A stretch of 64,000 bases of DNA from an uncultured Clostridia bacterium (GTDB taxonomy: Bacteria; Bacillota; Clostridia; UMGS1810), in the NCBI GenBank assembly GCA_934454585.1, contig CAKSFP010000001.1, positions 1-64,000 on the forward strand, read 5' to 3'. Shown in pieces: positions 41,139-49,900 of the stretch (position 1 is its first letter; each line of letters starts with the position of its first letter). The notes below the pieces were generated by a model. That model saw nothing but the letters and a program-made list of their open reading frames with translations. It did no database searches and was not told the origin of the DNA. Made by a program: the position numbers and the translations under genes.

Positions 41139-42803
41139 ATGACTGATATAGAAATCGCACAGAGTGTGCAGATGAAAAACATCAGAGAGATTGCGGAGAT
41201 TGCCGGCATTGACGAAAAATATCTTGAACAATACGGCAACTATAAGGCAAAGATTGATTTGTCGATTATGAATGAGAATAAATCGGAGAACGGCAAACTT
41301 GTGCTTGTCACCGCCATAACTCCCACGGCTGCCGGTGAGGGCAAGACCACGACAACGATCGGTCTTGCCGACGGCATGCGCAAGATCGGCAAAAATGTTA
41401 TGATGGCATTGCGGGAACCTTCACTCGGGCCTGTATTCGGAATAAAAGGCGGAGCAGCCGGCGGCGGATATGCTCAGGTCGTGCCGATGGAGGACATAAA
41501 TCTCCACTTCACGGGTGATTTTCACGCAATCGGTGCGGCAAACAATCTGCTTGCCGCAATGATAGACAATCACATTCACCACGGCAACAGCCTCGCCATC
41601 GACACTGGGCGAATCACATGGAAACGCTGTGTTGATATGAACGACAGGCAGCTTAGAAACATTGTTGACGGACTCGGCGGCAGTGTGAACGGAACCCCCA
41701 GGGAGGACGGATACGACATAACCGTTGCGTCCGAGGTTATGGCAGTGCTCTGCCTTGCAAGCTCCATAACAGATTTGAAAAAAAGGCTTGCGAATATAGT
41801 CATTGGCTACAATTATAACGGGGAACCCGTAACTTGCGGTCAGCTGAAAGCCGAGGGTGCTATGACGGCACTGCTCAAAGACGCCATAAAGCCAAACCTT
41901 GTGCAGTCAATTGAGGGTACCCCGGCGCTTGTACACGGCGGTCCTTTTGCAAACATTGCTCATGGCTGCAACAGTGTCACGGCGACAAAGCTTGCATTAA
42001 AACTGGCTGACTATGCCGTAACAGAGGCAGGCTTCGGTGCGGATCTCGGTGCAGAGAAATTCTTTGACATCAAGTGCGCCCTCTCGGGATTAAAACCGTC
42101 TGCGGTTGTACTTGTCGCAACAGTGCGTGCGCTTAAAATGCACGGCGGTGTTGCCAAAGGTGATCTTGCTGATGAAAATCTTCACGCCCTTCACAAGGGA
42201 ATTCCGAATCTCCTGAGACATATAGACAACATAAAAAATGTGTTCGGTCTGCCGTGCGTTGTCGCAGTGAACAAGTTCCCGACGGACACAGATGCCGAGG
42301 TGCAGCTTGTTATTGACGAGTGCAAGAACCTTGGCGTAAATGCAGTGCTATCCGATGTATGGGCAAAAGGCGGCGAGGGCGGCACGGAGCTTGCAAGAGA
42401 GGTTGTCCGCCTTTGCGGGGAGGAAAACAATTTTGCTCAGTGTTATAGTCTGAATGACAGTATTGAAGATAAACTCAATGCAATTGTGACAAAAATCTAT
42501 CGCGGTGACGGTGTGGACTTTACTCCCAAGGCAAGAAAACAGCTTGCACAGATTGCTGCTCTGGGATATGGCAAAATGCCCGTCTGCATTGCCAAGACGC
42601 AGTATAGTTTTTCGGATGATAAAAATCTGCTCGGTGCACCCGAAAACTTCCGCGTGACAGTGCGTAATCTTAAGATAAGCGCCGGAGCAGGATTCATCGT
42701 AGCGCTTACAGGTGAGATAATGACCATGCCCGGACTGCCAAAGGTTCCTGCGGCAGAGAAGATTGATGTTGACGAGAACGGATTAATAACCGGGTTGTTC
42801 TGA
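41139..42803 (+). CDS. fhs: Formate--tetrahydrofolate ligase
   Basis: Makes 10-formyl-tetrahydrofolate from formate, ATP and tetrahydrofolate. The 554-residue protein carries TPTAAGEGKTTTTIGLADGM (P-loop), REPSLGPVFGIKGGAAGGGY, FTGDFHAIGAANNLL and EAGFGADLGAEKFFDIKC. It supplies the cofactor used by PurN and the AICAR transformylase in the same operon, matching the ZTP riboswitch, whose first name (pfl) came from this kind of gene. It ends the purine operon. Confidence 0.98.
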   Translation: MTDIEIAQSVQMKNIREIAEIAGIDEKYLEQYGNYKAKIDLSIMNENKSENGKLVLVTAITPTAAGEGKTTTTIGLADGMRKIGKNVMMALREPSLGPVFGIKGGAAGGGYAQVVPMEDINLHFTGDFHAIGAANNLLAAMIDNHIHHGNSLAIDTGRITWKRCVDMNDRQLRNIVDGLGGSVNGTPREDGYDITVASEVMAVLCLASSITDLKKRLANIVIGYNYNGEPVTCGQLKAEGAMTALLKDAIKPNLVQSIEGTPALVHGGPFANIAHGCNSVTATKLALKLADYAVTEAGFGADLGAEKFFDIKCALSGLKPSAVVLVATVRALKMHGGVAKGDLADENLHALHKGIPNLLRHIDNIKNVFGLPCVVAVNKFPTDTDAEVQLVIDECKNLGVNAVLSDVWAKGGEGGTELAREVVRLCGEENNFAQCYSLNDSIEDKLNAIVTKIYRGDGVDFTPKARKQLAQIAALGYGKMPVCIAKTQYSFSDDKNLLGAPENFRVTVRNLKISAGAGFIVALTGEIMTMPGLPKVPAAEKIDVDENGLITGLF

Positions 42804-42820
42804 TTCAAAATACCGACTGT

Positions 42821-42850
42821 AAGGTGTCGCTTGCGCGGCGCCTTATATTA
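42821..42850 (+). terminator. Terminator of the purine operon
   Basis: AAGGTGTCGC pairs with GCGGCGCCTT through G-T pairs around TTGC. The tail is AT-rich but not a pure T-run. Confidence 0.55.
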
Positions 42851-42904
42851 TGCTTGAAAAACAGAAGGATGTATGATAATATATACATTAATCGGGGGTG
42901 TATA

Positions 42905-43759
42905 ATGTTGAAAACAGCACTTGTATTAGAGGGCGGAGCGAGCCGGGCATATTTTTCCAACGGCGTCATGGACTGCCTTATGGACAACGATATATACGCA
43001 AATTATGTCATAGGTACATCTGCAGGAATAGCCAATGGATTGTCATATGTGTCGCACCAGCGCGGACGCAGCCTGGAGCTGGGGAAAAAATATATGAACG
43101 ACAAGCGTTACATGGGGCTGAAATATATGTTCAAACCGGGCAATAGGAGTTACTATAACATAAAATTTGTCTTTGATGACTTGCCGAACATATATCTTCC
43201 GTATGATTACGAAGCATTTGAAAATTTTGACGGCAATGTAATTGCAACGGTCACAAACATAGAGACGGGGAAGGCGGAATACCTTGAAGTGCCTCGCACG
43301 GACAGGACTTGGCGTGCCGTTATGGCATCATGTGCTTTGCCGATAGCATTTCAACCCGTCAAAATTGACGGCAATCTGTACATGGACGGCGGCATGACTG
43401 ACTCTATACCTTTTCAAAAACCGATTGACGACGGTTGTGACAAGATAATTGTGATACTCACGCGTGAGCGCGGCTATGTAAAAAAAAGCGAACCGCTGCA
43501 AAAGATTATAGACATTACATATCGCAGATATCCAAATCTCGTCAAAAGCGTTGACAACCGTGCGCAGATGTATAATGAGGCTCGCAAACGGATTTTTGAA
43601 CTTGAAAGCCGTGGAAAACTCTTTGTCATAGAACCCGAGACTACGGGAAACTTCAGCCGTGTGGAGTCGTCACCGGAAGCGCTGTGCGCACTGTATGACC
43701 AGGGTTATAATGTTGCAAACTCGCGTATGAGTGCACTCAAGGCATATCTGGAGGCATAG
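42905..43759 (+). CDS. Patatin-like phospholipase
   Basis: A 284-residue lipid acyl hydrolase of the patatin family. The oxyanion motif is EGGASRAYFSNG, the nucleophile serine lies in IGTSAGIANG (GxSxG) and the catalytic aspartate in MDGGMTDSIP. There is no signal peptide. The ATG at 42905 follows GGGGGTG; upstream in-frame starts lie in the terminator and promoter region. It ends four bases before hemW and is probably co-transcribed with it. Similar proteins beside heme-type genes are common in Clostridia without a known link. Confidence 0.92.
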   Translation: MLKTALVLEGGASRAYFSNGVMDCLMDNDIYANYVIGTSAGIANGLSYVSHQRGRSLELGKKYMNDKRYMGLKYMFKPGNRSYYNIKFVFDDLPNIYLPYDYEAFENFDGNVIATVTNIETGKAEYLEVPRTDRTWRAVMASCALPIAFQPVKIDGNLYMDGGMTDSIPFQKPIDDGCDKIIVILTRERGYVKKSEPLQKIIDITYRRYPNLVKSVDNRAQMYNEARKRIFELESRGKLFVIEPETTGNFSRVESSPEALCALYDQGYNVANSRMSALKAYLEA

Positions 43760-43763
43760 AGTT

Positions 43764-44870
43764 ATGAGAGGACTTTATATTCATATACCTTTTTGTCGCA
43801 GTAAATGTATATACTGCGACTTTGTTTCGTTTGCAAACAAAAATGATTTGAAAGATGAATATATGCGAAAATTATGCTCGGAGATGACACAATACGACGG
43901 AATGAGTTTCGATACGGTTTATATCGGCGGCGGAACACCGACTGTTCTTGATGATGATGATTTCAAGAAGCTTTTTGCGGCGATTCGCTCTAATTTTGAC
44001 ATTGCGCCGCACAGCGAAATAACGGTTGAGGCGAATCCGGCAACAGTCACGGCGTCTAAAGCCGGATTGCTCAGAGCACTCGGTGTAAACAGAATAAGTC
44101 TTGGTGCGCAGTCTTTTGTTGACAGCGAACTTATGGCAATCGGCAGGATACACTCTGCATCAGACACTGCTGAAACGGTGCATTTGCTGCGTGACGAGGG
44201 GTTTGACAACATAAGTATTGACTTAATGTATGCACTGCCGGGGCAGACAACAGGTACACTTGAGCATAGCATTGAATCCATTCTTAAGCTTGAGCCGGAG
44301 CATATATCGTGCTACGGACTCAAGGTTGAGGCCGGAACAAAGCTTGCCGAAATGGTTGAAAGGAAAAAAATCACCGAGGCATCGGAAGATGATTTTGCGG
44401 ATATGTACGAAAAGATTTGTGATCTGTTGAGCAAAAACGGATATGGGCACTATGAGATATCCAATTTTTCAAAACCCGGCTTTGAATCAAAGCACAACTG
44501 CAAATACTGGCGCTGCGAGGAGTACCTCGGACTCGGACTCGGAGCTTCTTCATATATAAACGGAGTTAGGTATGCCAATGCGCGGCGATTTGAGGATTAT
44601 TTTGACGGATATAAGAGGGCGGAATCGGAAAAGCTGTCGCAAGACGACATGATGAGCGAATTTATCATTCTCGGTCTGCGTATGCTAAAATCGGGTGTGG
44701 ATATCACGGAGTTTAAGCGGCTTTTTCATAGATCTGTCGAGTCGGTTTTCGGCGATGTAATCGAAAAAAACACAAAACTCGGTATGCTGTCTTTATCGGA
44801 CGGGAAATTGAGCCTTACTGAGCGTGCTTACTGCATTTCCAATTCTGTTATGTGTGAATTTATGCTGTGA
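43764..44870 (+). CDS. hemW: Radical SAM protein HemW (coproporphyrinogen dehydrogenase-like)
   Basis: A 368-residue radical SAM protein. The cluster motif CRSKCIYCDF (C-x3-C-x2-C) lies at residues 12-20, then YIGGGTPTVL, RISLGAQSFVD and a C-terminal HemN-like domain. HemW proteins act as heme chaperones; older labels as oxygen-independent coproporphyrinogen oxidase are usually wrong for this type. GGAGG lies before the ATG at 43764. It precedes hrcA, as in most Bacillota, though a separate promoter lies between them. Confidence 0.94.
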   Translation: MRGLYIHIPFCRSKCIYCDFVSFANKNDLKDEYMRKLCSEMTQYDGMSFDTVYIGGGTPTVLDDDDFKKLFAAIRSNFDIAPHSEITVEANPATVTASKAGLLRALGVNRISLGAQSFVDSELMAIGRIHSASDTAETVHLLRDEGFDNISIDLMYALPGQTTGTLEHSIESILKLEPEHISCYGLKVEAGTKLAEMVERKKITEASEDDFADMYEKICDLLSKNGYGHYEISNFSKPGFESKHNCKYWRCEEYLGLGLGASSYINGVRYANARRFEDYFDGYKRAESEKLSQDDMMSEFIILGLRMLKSGVDITEFKRLFHRSVESVFGDVIEKNTKLGMLSLSDGKLSLTERAYCISNSVMCEFML

Positions 44871-44926
44871 TTTATTGCTTTGATGTTATCATTTTGTGAA
44901 TAAATCGTAAATTTTGATAAAAACTA

Positions 44927-44990
44927 TTGACAAATATTGATGATGGTGTTATCTTATATATTGTTAGCAGACGAAGCGTTAGAGTGCTAA
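44927..44990 (+). promoter_or_regulatory. Heat-shock promoter with CIRCE operator
   Basis: TTGACA (44927-44932) with a -10 TTATCT (44949-44954) is followed by a CIRCE element at 44964-44990: TTAGCAGAC, nine bases, GAGTGCTAA. The right arm is perfect; the left arm departs from TTAGCACTC at two positions. HrcA binds CIRCE to repress the operon. Confidence 0.9.
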
Positions 44991-45007
44991 CATTGGAGGA
45001 ATTGATT

Positions 45008-46048
45008 ATGGAGCTCAGTGAGAGAAAAAAGAAGATTCTTCAGGCTATCATTGATGACTACATAGTTACTGCGGAACCTGTCGGGTCGTCATACATTCTC
45101 GGCAGTCACAATCTCGGCATCAGCTCGGCAACGGTGCGCAACGAGATGGCGGCGCTTGAAAGGCTCGGCTATCTTGAAAAACCGCACACATCAGCCGGCA
45201 GAGTACCGTCTGACTTAGGCTACAGAGTGTATGTCAATGAGCTTATGAACGAATATAAGCTCACTCTTAAGGAGATAGATCAGATTAAGCTTGCGCTGGA
45301 GAAAAAGTTCATCGAGTTTAACAAAATTATAGCGAACATATCTGATGTGACATCGTTGCTTACAAATTACACCACGGTGTTCACTATGCCGTCGGCACAG
45401 GTGTACACCATATCAAACATCAAGCTGATGTCGATTGACGGCCATAGCTTTGTAATGATAATAGTCACCGGTAACGGGGTGGTAAAGAGCACACAGATAT
45501 CTGTTGAGAAAACCTATGATTCGTCTGTGCTTGAAAAACTTTCGAACTGGCTTGACAACAGATTTTCGGGAATGAGCGCAAGTCTTATTACCAAGGAGAT
45601 GCTCTCGGGCGAAAAAGATATACTCCCTGTTGAGGAAAATCTGCTCGAACCTATTTTTTCATATCTTTATGAGGTTGTGAGCGAGCTGAGTGATGTCGAT
45701 ATACATCTGACCGGCACCACAAATATTTTCAATCATCCCGAGTTTAATGATATAGATCGCGCAAAGGATTTTCTTACATTCGTAAAGAAAGACAATGTGT
45801 CGGACTTAAAGCAACTTATGAGTGCAAGTGCAGACGACATCTCGGTTATAATCGGCGATGAAAATCCGGTTCTTAAAAATCATGACCTGAGTATGGTAGT
45901 TTCAAACTACAATCTCGGCGAGGGTTTCACAGGCAAGCTTGCGGTCATAGGACCTACAAGGATGGATTACGCAAAAGCAGTGTCGACGCTGAACTATCTT
46001 ATCAATATATTAAACAAGCGGCGACGGATGATAGACGACGGCAGCTGA
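45008..46048 (+). CDS. hrcA: Heat-inducible transcription repressor HrcA
   Basis: A 346-residue repressor of the heat-shock operon. It begins MELSERKKKILQAIIDDYI and has a winged helix (LGISSATVRNEMAALERLGY, then KPHTSAGRVPSDLGYRVYV) and a C-terminal GAF-like dimer domain ending in VIGPTRMDYAKAVSTLNYL. It binds the CIRCE site just upstream, so it regulates itself, grpE, dnaK and dnaJ. GGAGG precedes the ATG at 45008. grpE starts 24 bases after its stop. Confidence 0.97.
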   Translation: MELSERKKKILQAIIDDYIVTAEPVGSSYILGSHNLGISSATVRNEMAALERLGYLEKPHTSAGRVPSDLGYRVYVNELMNEYKLTLKEIDQIKLALEKKFIEFNKIIANISDVTSLLTNYTTVFTMPSAQVYTISNIKLMSIDGHSFVMIIVTGNGVVKSTQISVEKTYDSSVLEKLSNWLDNRFSGMSASLITKEMLSGEKDILPVEENLLEPIFSYLYEVVSELSDVDIHLTGTTNIFNHPEFNDIDRAKDFLTFVKKDNVSDLKQLMSASADDISVIIGDENPVLKNHDLSMVVSNYNLGEGFTGKLAVIGPTRMDYAKAVSTLNYLINILNKRRRMIDDGS

Positions 46049-46072
46049 TATTTATTTTAAGGAGTTGATATT

Positions 46073-46609
46073 ATGGCGAAGAAGCCAAAGAATGATACAG
46101 AGGAGAAGGTTACGCAAGCCGAACCCGAGGTTGACGAAAAAGCAAACCCCGAGTGCGAAAAGCTCAAAGCCGAGCTTGAGGCAAAAACCAAGGAGTGCGA
46201 GGCGCTTGATGACAGATGCAAGCGGCTTGCGGCAGAGTTTGACAACTACAAAAAACGCACAGTAAAGGAAAAAGAAAGCATCTATACCGACAGTGTGTGC
46301 GATGTGGTTGAAAAAATGCTCCCGGTGCTCGATAATCTCGAGCGCGCGATAGATTCGTTCGACGATAAAGAGAGCGAACATTGCAAGGGAGTCGAGATGG
46401 TGTTGCGCCAGACAGCCGATATACTCAAAAAGATCGGTGTGGAGGAGATTGACGCGGTCGGCGAGAAGTTTGACCCGACAATGCACAACGCCGTTATGCA
46501 CATAGATGATGACAACTACGGCGAAAACACTGTTGCACAGCAGTTTCAGAAAGGTTATAAATATAAAGACAAAGTAATCAGATACAGCATGGTTCAGGTG
46601 GCAAACTGA
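46073..46609 (+). CDS. grpE: Nucleotide exchange factor GrpE
   Basis: Releases ADP from DnaK. The 178-residue protein has a charged, low-complexity N-terminus, a long coiled coil (about 30-90, with CKRLAAEFDNYKKRT) and the C-terminal beta domain with KFDPTMHNAVMHIDDDNY and VAQQFQKGYKYKDKVIR. AAGGAG lies before the ATG. Located between hrcA and dnaK in the standard heat-shock order. Confidence 0.97.
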   Translation: MAKKPKNDTEEKVTQAEPEVDEKANPECEKLKAELEAKTKECEALDDRCKRLAAEFDNYKKRTVKEKESIYTDSVCDVVEKMLPVLDNLERAIDSFDDKESEHCKGVEMVLRQTADILKKIGVEEIDAVGEKFDPTMHNAVMHIDDDNYGENTVAQQFQKGYKYKDKVIRYSMVQVAN

Positions 46610-46651
46610 GAACCGAGATTTTATGGTTAACTATTAGGGAGGTTTTATATT

Positions 46652-48502
46652 ATGTCAAAGATTATAGGTATTGATTTGGGTACAACTAATTCATGCGTAG
46701 CGGTTATGGAAGGCGGCGAGCCTACCGTTATTGCAAACGCTGAGGGTGCAAGAACCACTCCGTCGGTTGTTGCATTCACAAAAGAGGGTGAAAGACTTGT
46801 CGGCCAGGTTGCCAAGAGACAGGCAATCACCAATCCTGACAGAACCATCATCTCTATAAAGAGAGATATGGGTACTGACAGAAAAGTAGATATCGACGGC
46901 AAAAAATATACTCCGCAGGAGATATCCGCAATGATTCTGCAGAAACTTAAGATGGATGCGGAAAGCTATCTCGGCGAAAAGGTTACACAGGCTGTTATCA
47001 CAGTACCGGCATATTTCAGTGACGCTCAGAGACAGGCTACAAAGGATGCAGGCAAGATAGCCGGACTGGAGGTTCTGCGTATAATCAATGAGCCTACTGC
47101 CGCTGCGCTTGCTTACGGTATGGATAAGGATCATGAACAGAAAATTATGGTATATGACCTCGGCGGCGGCACATTCGATGTGTCCATCCTCGAGATTGGC
47201 GACGGTGTGTTTGAAGTGCTTGCAACTTCGGGTAACAACAGACTTGGCGGCGATGATTTTGACCAGAGGGTAATGAATTACCTCATAGATGAATTCAAAA
47301 AGAGCAACGGCATAGATCTTTCCACAGACAAGGTTGCAATGCAGAGACTTAAAGAGGCTGCCGAAAAAGCTAAAATCGAGCTCTCCGGTGTGGCGTCGAC
47401 CAACATCAATCTGCCGTTTATTACTGCAGATGCAACCGGTCCGAAACACATGGACATCACACTTACAAGAAGCAAGTTTGATGAGTTGACGGCAGACTTG
47501 GTAGAGATGACAATGGTTCCGTCCAAAAATGCTCTCTCTGATGCCGGACTCAATCCGAGTGACATCAGCAAGGTTCTCCTTGTCGGCGGTTCGTCTAGAA
47601 TACCGGCTGTACAGGAAGCCGTTAAAAGCCTCATAGGTCAGGAGCCCCACAAGGGCATCAATCCGGATGAATGTGTTGCTATCGGTGCAGCTATTCAGGC
47701 CGGTGTACTTGCGGGCGATGTAAAAGATCTTCTTTTGCTTGATGTTACTCCGCTTTCACTCGGCATAGAGACAATGGGCGGCGTTTGCACGAAGATTATC
47801 GAGAGAAACACCACCATTCCTACAAAGAAAAGTCAGGTGTTCTCGACAGCTGCGGACAATCAGACAAGCGTTGAGATAAATGTCCTCCAGGGTGAACGCG
47901 AAATGGCTCAGTACAACAAGAGCCTCGGCAGATTCAGCCTGAACGGCATTGCTCCGGCTCCGAGAGGAGTTCCGCAGATTGAAGTAAGCTTTGATATCGA
48001 TGCTAACGGTATAGTTCATGTTTCCGCAAAGGATATGGCAACCGGAAACGAGCAGGATATAACAATCACTGCAAGCTCCAATCTGTCTGAAGAAGACATC
48101 GACAAGGCTGTTAAGGACGCAGAGAAATTTGCGGCTGAAGATAAGGCAAAGAAAGAAGAAATTGAAGTCCGCAACAATGCAGATTCTCTTGTGTACCAGT
48201 GTGAAAAGGCACTGACAGATCTTGGTGACAAGATTGATGCCGGCGATAAATCCGCAATCGAATCCAAGATTGCCGACACCAAAAAGGCACTTGAGGGAAC
48301 CGATTCAACAGCAATTAAGAATGCCGCAGATGAGCTGCAAAAGAAGTTCTATGAAGTATCGTCCAAAGTATATCAGGCGGCAAATCCGCAGGGGGCGCAA
48401 GGCAACGGCGGTGCTCAGGGATTCGGCGGAGCTGCAAACGGCGGCGACGGCGGTTCAACTGTTGACGGCGACTATACCGTGGTTGATGATGACAACAAAT
48501 AA
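46652..48502 (+). CDS. dnaK: Molecular chaperone DnaK (Hsp70)
   Basis: A 616-residue Hsp70. The ATPase domain starts IIGIDLGTTNSCVAVMEGGE and shows VYDLGGGTFDVSI and VLLVGGSSRIPAVQ; the linker KDLLLLDVTPLSLGIET leads to the substrate domain with NTTIPTKKSQVFSTA. The C-terminal lid ends in a Gly/Gln/Asn-rich tail and TVVDDDNK, a usual EEVD-free bacterial ending. AGGGAGG precedes the ATG. A strong hairpin separates it from dnaJ. Confidence 0.99.
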   Translation: MSKIIGIDLGTTNSCVAVMEGGEPTVIANAEGARTTPSVVAFTKEGERLVGQVAKRQAITNPDRTIISIKRDMGTDRKVDIDGKKYTPQEISAMILQKLKMDAESYLGEKVTQAVITVPAYFSDAQRQATKDAGKIAGLEVLRIINEPTAAALAYGMDKDHEQKIMVYDLGGGTFDVSILEIGDGVFEVLATSGNNRLGGDDFDQRVMNYLIDEFKKSNGIDLSTDKVAMQRLKEAAEKAKIELSGVASTNINLPFITADATGPKHMDITLTRSKFDELTADLVEMTMVPSKNALSDAGLNPSDISKVLLVGGSSRIPAVQEAVKSLIGQEPHKGINPDECVAIGAAIQAGVLAGDVKDLLLLDVTPLSLGIETMGGVCTKIIERNTTIPTKKSQVFSTAADNQTSVEINVLQGEREMAQYNKSLGRFSLNGIAPAPRGVPQIEVSFDIDANGIVHVSAKDMATGNEQDITITASSNLSEEDIDKAVKDAEKFAAEDKAKKEEIEVRNNADSLVYQCEKALTDLGDKIDAGDKSAIESKIADTKKALEGTDSTAIKNAADELQKKFYEVSSKVYQAANPQGAQGNGGAQGFGGAANGGDGGSTVDGDYTVVDDDNK

Positions 48503-48518
48503 TTAATATGACACACTT

Positions 48519-48552
48519 ATCATATGAGAATCCTTGCGGATTCTCATATGAT
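48519..48552. terminator. Hairpin between dnaK and dnaJ
   Basis: A perfect 15-base-pair stem, ATCATATGAGAATCC with GGATTCTCATATGAT, around TTGC, but without a directly following T-run. It probably lowers or stabilises the dnaJ part of the heat-shock transcript. Confidence 0.65.
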
Positions 48553-48610
48553 TGTGTTAATTTTTATCGGGCGTTGATTTTTTTATGCCCGTCGGAAAGG
48601 TTGAACAATC

Positions 48611-49768
48611 GTGGCAGACAAGAGAGATTACTATGAAGTGCTCGGTGTGAACAAGGGGGCAAGCGACACCGAGATAAAAAAAGCTTACCGTAAGCTTGCC
48701 ATGAAATATCATCCGGACACAAATCCGGGCAATAAAGAGGCTGAGGAGAAGTTTAAGGAAGTCAACGAGGCATACAGCGTACTCGGCGATTCGGATAAGA
48801 GAGCAAAATACGATCAATACGGCTTTGCCGGCACAGACCCGAATTTCGGCGCGGGCGGCGGTTTCGGCGGCGGTTTCGGCGATGTTGATCTGGGAGATAT
48901 ATTCGGTTCGTTCTTCGGCGGAGGATTTGGCGGAGGCAGAGGTGCAAACCGCAACGGTCCGCGTCGCGGCAGCGACATTGAGGAGAGGGTAACGCTCACC
49001 TTTGAGGAGGCCGCTTTCGGAACAAAAAAGAAGATCAAAACATATGTTATAGAAAACTGCGACGCTTGCGGCGGCACAGGAGCAAAGAACCCGGGTGACA
49101 AGCAGAAGTGTACTGCCTGCAACGGCACAGGTGAGGTGCGTAATGTTCAGCGTACCCCGCTCGGTCAGTTTGTCAATGTGACTACTTGTCAGAGATGCCA
49201 CGGCACAGGCTACACCATTACGAATCCGTGCACAAAGTGTAAAGGCAAGGGCATGATAAAGCATTCCAAGACTTTTGATGTTGACATACCTGCCGGCATA
49301 AATCACGGACAAACGGTTATTTTGCGAGGCGCAGGCAACAAGGGCGCAAACGGCGGCCCGGCCGGAGATTTGCTTGTGACTGTCAGCGTTGCAAGACACT
49401 CTGTGTTTACCCGCGACGGTTATGATGTGCATCTCACCGTTCCGATAACCTTCGTCCAGGCAGCACTCGGTGCTGATATAGAGATTCCTGTGTTAGATTC
49501 GGCTGAGAAAGCCACCGGCAAAATGAGTTTTAGCATACCCGAGGGCACGCAGTCCGGCGAACAATTCCGACTCAGCGGCAAGGGTATACCCGTTGTGCAC
49601 AGGAGCGCAAGGGGCGACATGATACTCACTGTTCAGGTGGAAGTACCCAAGAATCTTAACAGCGAGCAAAAAGACGCACTTGTTAATTTTGCAAAGGTAT
49701 CTAAAGAAAGTAACTATAAACAAAGCAAAAATTTCTTCGAAAGAATGAAGAATACTTTCGGAAAGTGA
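48611..49768 (+). CDS. dnaJ: Chaperone DnaJ (Hsp40)
   Basis: Delivers substrates to DnaK and stimulates its ATPase. The 385-residue protein has a J domain (1-70, HPD in KYHPDTNPG), a Gly/Phe-rich region, four zinc motifs CDACGGTG, CTACNGTG, CQRCHGTG, CTKCKGKG (about 150-220), and the C-terminal substrate domain. Translation starts at GTG 48611, after AAAGG, which gives the normal N-terminus MADKRDYYEVLG. Confidence 0.98.
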   Translation: MADKRDYYEVLGVNKGASDTEIKKAYRKLAMKYHPDTNPGNKEAEEKFKEVNEAYSVLGDSDKRAKYDQYGFAGTDPNFGAGGGFGGGFGDVDLGDIFGSFFGGGFGGGRGANRNGPRRGSDIEERVTLTFEEAAFGTKKKIKTYVIENCDACGGTGAKNPGDKQKCTACNGTGEVRNVQRTPLGQFVNVTTCQRCHGTGYTITNPCTKCKGKGMIKHSKTFDVDIPAGINHGQTVILRGAGNKGANGGPAGDLLVTVSVARHSVFTRDGYDVHLTVPITFVQAALGADIEIPVLDSAEKATGKMSFSIPEGTQSGEQFRLSGKGIPVVHRSARGDMILTVQVEVPKNLNSEQKDALVNFAKVSKESNYKQSKNFFERMKNTFGK

Positions 49769-49781
49769 ATTTTATTTTTCT

Positions 49782-49814
49782 GTGAGACTGCCAGGCGCCG
49801 GTCTCACTTTTTTT
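49782..49814 (+). terminator. Terminator of the heat-shock operon
   Basis: GTGAGAC (49782-49788) pairs with GTCTCAC (49801-49807), with inner pairing around TGCCAGGCGCCG, and is followed by a run of seven Ts. Confidence 0.88.
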
Positions 49815-49900
49815 GTGGGCATTTTTCGGGACACGAAAATTATTTGTCTTGCCAAATCACGCTGCCTGTGTTAAAATGAAACAAAGAGGTGATTGTGCTT

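Noticed and set aside
46691..47650. 319-codon minus-strand frame opposite dnaK
   Set aside because: dnaK is certain; the opposite frame has no motif and no ribosome site. Long antisense frames opposite dnaK are a common artefact.
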